Shown here one piece after another: positions 1 to 5,240 of a stretch of 10,466 nucleotides of DNA (the stretch's first letter is position 1; the number at the start of each line of letters is the position of its first letter). Both the position numbers and the translations under genes were made by a program. A model generated the notes under the pieces. That model did no database searches. It saw nothing but the letters and a program-made list of their open reading frames with translations, and was not told where the DNA came from. The stretch is taken from assembly GCA_964460345.1 (NCBI GenBank), contig CAYWRO010000104.1, positions 1 through 10,466 on the forward strand, given 5' to 3'. The DNA comes from CAYWRO01 sp964460345 (GTDB taxonomy: Bacteria > Planctomycetota > Phycisphaerae > Phycisphaerales > UBA1924).

Positions 1-419
1 GTGAAGTCCTGCAGCACCACGCGCCCGGGCATGAACGGGAGTTCAGACTGCGTCGACCGCTTGGCGTTCCAGTTGGCCAGCCCGGTCACATCGTCGTTGG
101 TGACGACGAACCCGTCGACGTTCCGCAGCATGGCCTCGAGCAGGACGCGGATCGAGTACGGCAAGCGCTCGATCCCCCCCCGCCCCCCCCCCCCCCCCGC
201 CCGCCGCGGCCGCCGGCGGGCGTGGGGGGTCAACCGGGCCGTGTAAAACCCCGGGGGGCCGGGGGGTTGGGGGGGGGGGGGGGGCCANNNNNNNNNNCGC
301 TCGATCCCCCCCGGCCCGCCCACCCCCTGCTCCGTGAGTGCCGCCAGGCGGTGATAGGTGTACTCGCGGCCGTTGACATCCAGCGTGGCGCGGGCGTTGA
401 AGGGGTCGGGGCGTGCCAT
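1..419 (-). CDS. acnA: Aconitate hydratase (aconitase A), N-terminal fragment, split by assembly gap
   Basis: This is the start of the TCA-cycle enzyme that isomerises citrate to isocitrate through cis-aconitate using a 4Fe-4S cluster. From ATG at 419 the minus strand reads MARPDPFNARATLDVNGREY, followed by TYHRLAALTEQGVG, the usual aconitase A/IRP1 N-terminus. Left of the gap the same frame resumes with IERLPYSIRVLLEA, then MLRNVDGFVVTNDDV, ANWNAKR, SELPFMPGRVVLQDF, which are hallmark blocks of the family. The iron-sulfur cysteines would lie beyond the window, so the gene is partial at its 3' end. The start is fixed by a strong Shine-Dalgarno sequence, AAAGGAGA at 425-432. About 44 codons between 168 and 299 are homopolymer junk and ten N; they happen to keep the frame but should not be translated as protein. 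Family assignment is secure; the interruption is judged an assembly fault rather than a mutation. Confidence 0.9.
   Translation of the reverse strand, partial: MARPDPFNARATLDVNGREYTYHRLAALTEQGVGGPGGIEXXXXWPPPPPQPPGPPGFYTARLTPHARRRPRRAGGGGGRGGIERLPYSIRVLLEAMLRNVDGFVVTNDDVTGLANWNAKRSTQSELPFMPGRVVLQDF
166..312. other. Assembly gap with duplicated contig ends and homopolymer junk
   Basis: Ten N lie at 288-297. The 15-mer cgctcgatccccccc occurs at 166-180 and again at 298-312, and both copies encode the same aconitase residues (Ile-Glu-Arg) in the same frame. Between them are long C and G homopolymers (for example sixteen G at 269-284). Collapsing the two copies restores an uninterrupted aconitase N-terminus, so the intervening DNA is most likely a scaffolding artefact. 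Confidence 0.85.
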
Positions 420-424
420 AGGTA

Positions 425-432
425 TCTCCTTT
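425..432 (-). promoter_or_regulatory. Ribosome binding site of acnA
   Basis: On the minus strand the sequence AAAGGAGA ends five bases before the ATG at 419. It is the best Shine-Dalgarno match in the window and decides the aconitase start. Confidence 0.75.
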
Positions 433-762
433 CGTGTGTTCTTGTGACATCATCGATCAGAGGTCGATATGAATCAAGTCAATCAATTTTAGAGATTTAA
501 TCAATATCATCTATGATACGCCGGCGTCGCAGTCAGAGTTCGCTGCAAGTCTTGGCAGCCACACGACTTGCCCACGCAATTGCGCCGGCGAGCAACACAC
601 TCGTCTCGCCCAAGGCCAAAGCTCGCTGGAGCCCAGCGCCGCCGCGGGGCGATGAAACCAATCGGCCCCGGCAGGAGCGTGCGGCCGCCGTCGTACGCAT
701 TGGTACCCATCTGTGTCGGGTGCGGGCCGGTAGAGAGCGAGCAAAACAGCGTCACACCATGT

Positions 763-779
763 CGGATCAACGTGATCCG
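763..779 (+). promoter_or_regulatory. Inverted repeat CGGATCA-ACG-TGATCCG in the leader of the first secreted-protein gene
   Basis: Two perfect 7-bp arms (763-769 and 773-779) flank a 3-base centre, 32 bases before the start codon at 812. It could be an operator or a leader hairpin. No T tract follows, so it is not a terminator. Function is inference only. Confidence 0.35.
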
Positions 780-811
780 TGTGCAGCAAGGCTCTTTGCA
801 GGAGACATGAC

Positions 812-1429
812 ATGATGACTGGACTTCGGCGGTGTGTTGCAGCGGCCGCGGCGGTGCTTGCGCTCGCAGCGGTCAGTTCGGCGACGGTAATCGAATACGA
901 ACCGACGCCGGCGAATGACCGGCGCGGGGTGACGATCGACGGTTCAGGCGATCTGACGGATGACCTGGGCGCCTGGTCAGGTCTGGTCGTGGATGGGTCA
1001 AGGTTTGCCGCGCAGGACAGCAATCTCGGCCAGACGCAGATCACGGCGACGTATGAAGTCAGCGGTTCAGGCGCGGCCTCCTTCCTGGATGTGCGCTTCA
1101 CCCTCGCCGACACGGTGCCCTTCAAGCTCAACGCCTCCACAACCGCCGCAGGCGCGGTCGTCATTCTGCGCGACCTGACCACCCAGACAAACCTGGTTCT
1201 GTTCACACCATTCAGTGCCTCAAGCCAGAGCTTCCAGGGGCAGTTGACAGGCGGCCACGAGTTCAGCCTCGTCAGCACGCTCCAGGATCCGTTCGGAGCG
1301 TCCCCAACCGCCTCAATGGGCTTCACCATTCCCGCCGTCGGCGGGCCGATCACACCCATCCCCGCGCCGGCAGCCTGCACAACGCTCGCCGCGGCGGGCC
1401 TGATGGCAGGAACGCGCCGACGCCGGTGA
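812..1429 (+). CDS. Secreted protein with PEP-CTERM-like (PAP) sorting tail, copy 1
   Basis: A 205-residue predicted exported protein of unknown function. It has a Sec signal peptide: Arg-Arg at 6-7, an Ala/Val/Leu core at 9-21, and a likely cleavage after SSA at 22-24. The mature part is Ser/Thr/Gly-rich with alternating hydrophobic strands, suggesting a beta-sandwich. The C-terminus carries a tripartite sorting tail: IPAP (183-186), a hydrophobic stretch, then RRRR ending the protein (202-205). In PEP-CTERM families such tails are recognised by an exosortase in the inner membrane; here the usual PEP is PAP. No exosortase lies in the window. The ATG at 812 is chosen because AGGAGA at 800-805 sits six bases before it and the signal peptide begins immediately; ATG at 815 is an alternative. 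It is paralogous to the next gene. No enzymatic motif was recognised. Confidence 0.8.
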   Translation: MMTGLRRCVAAAAAVLALAAVSSATVIEYEPTPANDRRGVTIDGSGDLTDDLGAWSGLVVDGSRFAAQDSNLGQTQITATYEVSGSGAASFLDVRFTLADTVPFKLNASTTAAGAVVILRDLTTQTNLVLFTPFSASSQSFQGQLTGGHEFSLVSTLQDPFGASPTASMGFTIPAVGGPITPIPAPAACTTLAAAGLMAGTRRRR

Positions 1430-1492
1430 TCCGCCGGCGCGCACTTGATGCGCAGCAGGAACGATTGAAGGCAGTTGGACCCTCTGACATGT

Positions 1493-1512
1493 CGCGGGCC
1501 AGGCGGCCCGCG
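1493..1512 (+). terminator. GC-rich hairpin between the two secreted-protein genes
   Basis: Perfect 8-bp arms cgcgggcc (1493-1500) and ggcccgcg (1505-1512) enclose the loop aggc; only three T follow (gttt). It could be a weak terminator or an attenuator or processing site that adjusts expression of the second gene, which begins 30 bases later. Confidence 0.5.
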
Positions 1513-1541
1513 GTTTCCCACCCTGACATGGAGAAACGACG

Positions 1542-2162
1542 ATGATGGGAATACGACACTGTGCGATCGCGACGGCGGCCTTGGGGCTTACGGCGGCTGC
1601 GCCAGCAACCGTGATTCAGTACCAGCCGCACGAGGAGCAACGGGCCGTCATCATGGATGACACCGGCATCTTCACCGATCAACTTGGCTTCTGGAGTGAA
1701 ACCATCACCGATGGCGGCTCCCAGTCCGCCTCGCAGACAAGCGTGCTCGGGCCGAAGATCGTGGGCTCATGGCAAGCCGCCAGCGGTCCGGATGCCGCCT
1801 CACATTTCAACATCTACTTCACCGTAACGAATGACGTTTCGTTCAATCTGTCCGCCGCGGCAACAGGCGGCGGACTCGTGCTCGTCCTTCGAGATGCGAC
1901 GGCCGGGACTTTCCCCGTCCTCTTCACCACCTTCGCCGAGGACAGCCTCACGTACACCGGCGAGCTGCTGGCTGGCCATGAGTACTCCCTCTTGAGCACC
2001 CTCGTCGACCCGTTCGGCACGTCGCCCGAAGCGGCTGTGGTCTTCAGCCTCCAGGACGGGAACATCAGCGGCCCCACGCCGCTGCCGGCGCCCGGCATGG
2101 CCGGGCTCATGGGAGCTGCCGGGCTGGTGGTAGGCGTGCGACGCCGTCGCGCGGCCGCGTGA
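1542..2162 (+). CDS. Secreted protein with PEP-CTERM-like (PAP) sorting tail, copy 2
   Basis: A 206-residue paralogue of the preceding gene. The signal peptide covers residues 1-22, with likely cleavage after APA, and the mature protein starts TVIQYQP against TVIEYEP in copy 1. Matching blocks run in the same order: F/LTDxLGxWS, a central strand ending VPF/VSFxL, A...GGG/AVVxxLRD, LFTxF, TGELLAGHEYSLLSTL against QLTGGHEFSLVSTL, and DPFGxSP. The tail is PLPAP (180-184), a Gly/Met/Leu hydrophobic stretch, RRRR (200-203) and three extra Ala. This fits exosortase-type sorting, as for copy 1. GGAG at 1530-1533 is eight bases before the ATG at 1542. The pair probably arose by tandem duplication followed by strong divergence of the mature domain. 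Function is unknown; the homology between the two copies is clear by eye. Confidence 0.8.
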   Translation: MMGIRHCAIATAALGLTAAAPATVIQYQPHEEQRAVIMDDTGIFTDQLGFWSETITDGGSQSASQTSVLGPKIVGSWQAASGPDAASHFNIYFTVTNDVSFNLSAAATGGGLVLVLRDATAGTFPVLFTTFAEDSLTYTGELLAGHEYSLLSTLVDPFGTSPEAAVVFSLQDGNISGPTPLPAPGMAGLMGAAGLVVGVRRRRAAA

Positions 2163-2181
2163 TCAAAATCAAACTCAAGCC

Positions 2182-2243
2182 GGCCGCGGGAGCGTCCGAT
2201 GTTGGGTTTACCAGCACCGGGCATTCCCGCGGCCTTGTTTTTG
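2182..2243 (+). terminator. Intrinsic terminator after the secreted-protein pair
   Basis: Perfect 10-bp arms ggccgcggga (2182-2191) and tcccgcggcc (2225-2234) are followed by ttgtttttg (2235-2243). The loop is long (33 bases), which weakens the call, but the GC stem and T tract directly after the stop at 2162 fit Rho-independent termination. The 10-mer gccggccgcg also occurs on both sides (2179-2188 and 2243-2252). Confidence 0.65.
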
Positions 2244-2274
2244 CCGGCCGCGTCCGCGATGGGGTCTCTCAGGC

Positions 2275-2880
2275 ATGGCACGACGAAAGCGCATCAGATA
2301 TGACCGTATCAACATCGCGGTCCTGACGACCCCGCTGGGGCCGGTGACCGCGTGCGTGGCCCACGGCGTCGGCACGCCCGCCCTCTGCGCCATGCTGTTT
2401 GGCGCGTGGCAGTGCGATCAGCCGCCCTGCATCAAGCTGCTGTTCAAGTTCGCGACGGCAATCGGCCCGTCCGATCGCGATCCCCTGCTTTACCGCACGC
2501 AGCAGGAACTGGATGAGTATTTCGCCTGCGAGCGCACACAGTTCACACTGCCGGTGCTCCTGAAGGGCACCCCCATGCAGGAAGACGTCTGGCGTGCCCT
2601 CATGGACATCCCTTACGGCCAGACGACCACCTACGGCGAACTGGCCGCGCGCATCGGCCGGCCCGAATCAGCCCGTGCCGTCGGCCAGGCGGTGCATGCC
2701 AACCGCATCCCCTTCGTCCTCCCGTGCCACCGCGTGCTCGCGGCGGGCGGCAGGCTGGGCGGCTACAGCGGAGGCGCCGACATGAAGCGGGCGCTGCTGG
2801 AGGTGGAGCAGGGCGTGCCGCTCCTGGCGACGCGCAAACGGGCAGTGGGGGAGGGCCCGCGCCTGCGTCTGGTCCGGTGA
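2275..2880 (+). CDS. ogt: Methylated-DNA--protein-cysteine S-methyltransferase
   Basis: A 201-residue suicide DNA-repair protein that transfers the alkyl group from O6-alkylguanine (and O4-alkylthymine) to its own cysteine. The C-terminal DNA-binding domain begins near residue 98 (GTPMQEDVWRALMDIPYGQT) and shows TYGELA with Tyr120, the helix-turn-helix residues SARAVGQA with the arginine finger Arg134, Asn143 and the active-site motif PCHRV with Cys151, then GGYSGG (162-167). The N-terminal domain is poorly conserved, as is normal, but has the typical TPLGPVTACV strand near residues 19-28. It lacks the Ada zinc-binding and AraC domains. The ATG at 2275 has only a weak upstream purine tract (GGGG at 2261-2264), so the start is the least certain part. 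The gene sits 61 bases before prfA on the same strand and may share its transcript. Confidence 0.9.
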   Translation: MARRKRIRYDRINIAVLTTPLGPVTACVAHGVGTPALCAMLFGAWQCDQPPCIKLLFKFATAIGPSDRDPLLYRTQQELDEYFACERTQFTLPVLLKGTPMQEDVWRALMDIPYGQTTTYGELAARIGRPESARAVGQAVHANRIPFVLPCHRVLAAGGRLGGYSGGADMKRALLEVEQGVPLLATRKRAVGEGPRLRLVR

Positions 2881-2904
2881 GCCGGGCAACACCACGACAA
2901 GCGA

Positions 2905-2939
2905 GCACGAAGGAAGCGCGCAGCCCATATCCTTCGTGC
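2905..2939 (+). promoter_or_regulatory. Perfect 10-bp stem-loop in the prfA leader
   Basis: Arms gcacgaagga (2905-2914) and tccttcgtgc (2930-2939) pair perfectly around a 15-base loop, ending two bases before the prfA ATG. The only Shine-Dalgarno-like sequence upstream of prfA, AAGGAAG at 2910-2916, lies partly in the left arm and would be masked when the stem forms. No T tract follows, so termination is unlikely. A translational switch or protein operator is inference. Confidence 0.5.
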
Positions 2940-2941
2940 AG

Positions 2942-4048
2942 ATGCCATCCCTCCTCGACGACATCCCCGCCGCGGTTTTGAACCGGCTGGAGGCACTCAG
3001 CGAGCAGTACGCTGCCCTCGAGCAGGACTTATCCAATCCTGATGTACTGACCGATCACCGGCGCATCAGAGATCTGTCCATCCGCAAGGCCGCGCTCGAG
3101 CCGGTCGTGGCCGGGTGGCGGAAGGTGCGGCGCTTGACGCAGGAGATTGCCGACGCCGAGGCGCTCGCCGGCTCGCGCGACGACCCCGAAATGGCGGCCC
3201 TGGCCGAAGAGGAACTGCCTGCCCTGCGCGAGGCCGCCGCGGCGACGCTTGCCGAGGTGAAGGCGGCGCTGGTGAACAGCGAGGACCGGGCGATCGGATC
3301 GGTCATGCTGGAGGTGCGCGCCGGCACCGGCGGGGATGAGGCGGGGCTGTGGGCGCGCGACCTGCTCGACATGTACCAGCGCTACGCCGCTTCGCAGGGG
3401 TGGACGTTCGAGCTGATGGAGGTCGCCGCGGGCGACGGAGTGGGCGGAGGCGGCATCCGGCATGCAGTTGTGAACATCCGCGGCGAAGCGGTGTGGTCGA
3501 AGCTGGCCTTCGAGGCGGGCGTGCACTCGGTCAAGCGCGTCCCGGCGACCGAGAGCCAGGGGCGCATTCACACGAGCACCGCGACGGTCGCCGTTCTGCC
3601 CGAGCCGGAAGAAGTGCAGGTGACGATCGACTGGGCCAACGACGTCGAGGAGAACATCACGACCTCGCAAGGCCCCGGCGGCCAGAACGTCAACAAGGTC
3701 GCCACCGCGGTGCGCCTCTTCCACAAGCCGACCGGCATCGAAGTCCGCATGCAGGAGAGCAAGAGCCAGCAGCAGAACCGCGAAAAGGCCCGCCGCCTCC
3801 TCACCGCCCGCGTCTACGAACTCGAACGCCGCAAAAAAGAAGCCGAGCGAAGCGCCGAACGCCGCGGCCAGATCGGCGGCGGCGAGCGAAGCGAAAAGAT
3901 CCGCGTCTACCGCTACCAGGAGGGAATCGTCGCCGACCAGCGCGTCGAAGACCGCTTCAACCTGCGAAACATGCTCGCCGGAGAGATGGAACCCCTCATC
4001 GAAGCTCTCATGGAGCAGGAAACGGCCCGCCGCCTGGAAGCCCTCTGA
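2942..4048 (+). CDS. prfA: Peptide chain release factor 1 (RF1)
   Basis: A 368-residue class I release factor that reads UAA and UAG in the ribosomal A site and triggers peptide release. Domain 1 is a coiled-coil-rich N-terminus. RAGTGGDEAG (126-135) and the RYAASQGW block belong to domain 2. The stop-codon tripeptide PAT (201-203) lies within RVPATESQGRIHTS, which identifies RF1, since RF2 carries SPF. The catalytic GGQ (246-248) is in SQGPGGQNVNKV, followed by ESKSQQQNREKA, typical of the hydrolysis domain. Length matches the family (about 360). GTG at 2936 would add two residues; the ATG at 2942 is preferred, although neither has a well-placed Shine-Dalgarno sequence. prmC, often next to prfA and needed to methylate the GGQ glutamine, is absent here. 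Codon use changes from G-ending to C-ending at about 3660-3700. Confidence 0.95.
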   Translation: MPSLLDDIPAAVLNRLEALSEQYAALEQDLSNPDVLTDHRRIRDLSIRKAALEPVVAGWRKVRRLTQEIADAEALAGSRDDPEMAALAEEELPALREAAAATLAEVKAALVNSEDRAIGSVMLEVRAGTGGDEAGLWARDLLDMYQRYAASQGWTFELMEVAAGDGVGGGGIRHAVVNIRGEAVWSKLAFEAGVHSVKRVPATESQGRIHTSTATVAVLPEPEEVQVTIDWANDVEENITTSQGPGGQNVNKVATAVRLFHKPTGIEVRMQESKSQQQNREKARRLLTARVYELERRKKEAERSAERRGQIGGGERSEKIRVYRYQEGIVADQRVEDRFNLRNMLAGEMEPLIEALMEQETARRLEAL

Positions 4049-4068
4049 TCCACATCAGCCAACCTGAT

Positions 4069-4088
4069 CCGCGCCCGTCAGGAAGCGG
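4069..4088 (+). repeat. 20-bp hairpin repeat, copy 1
   Basis: The sequence ccgcgcccgtcaggaagcgg is identical to the copy at 4105-4124. It can fold as CCGC/GCGG, an internal loop, CC/GG and a GTCA loop. It lies just after the prfA stop. Confidence 0.7.
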
Positions 4089-4104
4089 CGAACCCCCACC
4101 AGAG

Positions 4105-4124
4105 CCGCGCCCGTCAGGAAGCGG
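4105..4124 (+). repeat. 20-bp hairpin repeat, copy 2
   Basis: Identical to copy 1, starting 36 bases after it. The left flank agagccgcg is shared with copy 3 at 6458-6477, so the full unit may begin a few bases further left. Confidence 0.7.
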
Positions 4125-4183
4125 TAAACGTCCCCGCGTGACCAGGAACCCCCATGCCCCTCAACGCTGCACGTCAGAAGCAG

Positions 4184-4211
4184 TGCCTTGTGCCTCATGC
4201 CTCATGCCTTC
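4184..4211 (+). repeat. Short heptamer tandem tract, four units
   Basis: Units tgccttg, tgcctca, tgcctca and tgccttc follow without gaps. The tract ends 16 bases from the PilZ gene stop codon (4227-4229) and resembles in unit length the longer heptamer tract at 5178-5240. Confidence 0.6.
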
Positions 4212-4226
4212 TTCACGCTGCACTCC

Positions 4227-5009
4227 CTACGCCGCCCCCCGCGCCCCGCCCGCCCGCGACCGCCGCTCCACATCCATCAGATACTTCGTCAGCGGCCGCG
4301 TCGTCAGGTTCAGATACCGGTGGTCCGGCCACGGCAGCGCCATCAGCCCCAGCCGCACCTGCTTCACCCGCGGCAGCGCCCGCACCTGCCGCACCTGGCA
4401 CAGCAGCACCGTCTCGATGGTTGACCCCGGCAGCGTGAAGCGCACGAACACCTGGTCCCACTGCTTCACCGGCTGCGATGGGTCATCGGCAATGTTGACG
4501 CCGAAGCCTCCTTCCGAGGCGTCCACCAGCGTCCCCGCCAGCCGCCGCGCATTCAGCGGGCACACATCCGGCCGCTGGCCATCCGTCACGTGCACGCACA
4601 CGCTGATCGCCCCTTCTCCCGCCACGCTCCGCCGGTAGAAGCTCCGCCGCTGTCCCGTCACGACGCGCGCCGGACGCGTCAAGCTCAGCCCCGGCACCGT
4701 CATCTCGCTGTTGAGCCGCACATGACACGCCGCGTGCGCCACCGCCGCCTCGAACGTGTACATCTCCTCCCCGATGTCGAAGTACCCGACAAGCATCTCC
4801 CCCGCGGTGAGCGTCTGCGCCAGCCCGATCGTCTGCGGCGAATCCAGGTAGAGCTGCTGCTCATCCAAGGCAATCAGCCGCGCCCGCATCACCGGCTGCA
4901 AGCCCTCCGCCCCGCGCCGGTGCAACTCAACAGGCACATTCCGCGCGCACGCCAGTTCCAGCACATCCCCACCGGCCAGATCGCCTCGAGTTGGACTCGT
5001 CTGACCCAT
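4227..5009 (-). CDS. YcgR-like PilZ domain protein (c-di-GMP effector)
   Basis: A 260-residue cytoplasmic protein with the two-domain layout of YcgR-type flagellar-brake proteins. Residues about 15-115 form a YcgR N-like beta domain (LYLDSPQTIG, GEMLVGYF, YTFEAAV). The PilZ domain follows, with the arginine-rich RxxxR motif in QRRSFYRR (about 120-127) and the DxSxxG motif as DASEGG (163-168); in the family these bind cyclic di-GMP. It has no enzyme domain, so it probably transduces c-di-GMP levels to motility, surface attachment or polysaccharide output; the target cannot be read from the neighbours. The ATG at 5009 is preferred over an upstream GTG at 5036 because the extra residues look like noise; only a weak GGGG precedes it. 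It may be transcribed through from xylA, 228 bases upstream on the same strand. Confidence 0.8.
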   Translation of the reverse strand: MGQTSPTRGDLAGGDVLELACARNVPVELHRRGAEGLQPVMRARLIALDEQQLYLDSPQTIGLAQTLTAGEMLVGYFDIGEEMYTFEAAVAHAACHVRLNSEMTVPGLSLTRPARVVTGQRRSFYRRSVAGEGAISVCVHVTDGQRPDVCPLNARRLAGTLVDASEGGFGVNIADDPSQPVKQWDQVFVRFTLPGSTIETVLLCQVRQVRALPRVKQVRLGLMALPWPDHRYLNLTTRPLTKYLMDVERRSRAGGARGAA

Positions 5010-5073
5010 TCTGCAGCCCCGCGCACCCGCCGCCACCGCCGCGGCACAAACCCGCTCACACTTCCATCGACCC

Positions 5074-5103
5074 CCCGCACGCCCCTCTTAAGCCCGCACG
5101 CCC
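5074..5103 (-). promoter_or_regulatory. Paired 11-bp direct repeat upstream of the PilZ gene
   Basis: On the minus strand GGGCGTGCGGG occurs twice (5093-5103 and 5074-5084), 19 bases apart start to start, about 65-94 bases before the ATG at 5009. Near two-turn spacing would put both on one DNA face, as for an activator or repressor pair. No regulator was identified. Confidence 0.3.
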
Positions 5104-5123
5104 GGTAAGCGTCCAGGCGCCGG

Positions 5124-5158
5124 CCCCTAGGTCCCATAAGCCCCATGTGCCCCATCAC
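5124..5158 (+). repeat. Nonamer tandem tract, four units
   Basis: Units cccctagg (one base short), tcccataag, ccccatgtg and ccccatcac. The first two nearly match ccccatagg and tcccatcag at 8973-8990, so both tracts belong to one repeat family. Confidence 0.6.
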
Positions 5159-5177
5159 CGCCCCAATCTCCTCACTC

Positions 5178-5240
5178 CCCATTGCCTATTGCCCATTGCC
5201 CATTGCCCACTGTCCACTGTCCACTGTCCACTGTCCACTA
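5178..5240 (+). repeat. Heptamer tandem tract, nine units, covering the xylA stop codon
   Basis: Units are cccattg, cctattg, cccattg, cccattg, cccactg, then tccactg three times and tccacta: 63 bases. The last unit holds the complement of the xylA stop codon (5238-5240). It resembles the short tandemly repeated repetitive (STRR) heptamers known from filamentous cyanobacteria in size and intergenic position; kinship is not claimed. Confidence 0.85.

Larger units (their letters stand above)
420..811. other. Gene-free divergent region with AT-rich island
   Basis: This 392-base stretch lies between divergent acnA and the first secreted-protein gene. Bases about 440-520 are clearly richer in A and T than the rest of the window and contain repeated TCAAT words, which suits promoters for both directions, but no convincing -35/-10 pair could be assigned. 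The part from about 521 to 760 returns to normal GC. No reading frame there resembles a known protein. A short inverted repeat at 763-779 is listed separately. Confidence 0.5.

Noticed and set aside
251..284. G-quadruplex-like G runs
   Set aside because: They sit next to the N gap inside a conserved enzyme gene and disappear when the duplicated contig ends are collapsed, so they are most likely sequencing artefact.
533..700. 55-residue minus-strand frame with a hydrophobic segment in the gene-free region
   Set aside because: There is no convincing ribosome site and no recognisable similarity; a frame of this length is expected by chance at this GC content.
511..1521. Long minus-strand open frame opposite the first secreted-protein gene
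   Set aside because: It is the antisense of a gene with signal peptide, ribosome site and sorting tail; its translation shows no family motif and is typical of high-GC shadow frames.
2942..4048. RF2 (prfB) or a release-factor homologue instead of RF1
   Set aside because: The GGQ region GPGGQNVNKV recalls RF2-type sequences, but the stop-codon motif is PAT in RVPATESQGRIHTS, which is RF1, and there is no frameshift site.
3349..4638. 429-codon plus-strand frame overlapping prfA and the PilZ gene
   Set aside because: It is an Arg/Pro-rich shadow in another frame of prfA and continues antisense to the PilZ gene; no domain is visible.
5178..5240. CRISPR-like array
   Set aside because: The units are contiguous heptamers without spacers, and no cas gene is present.
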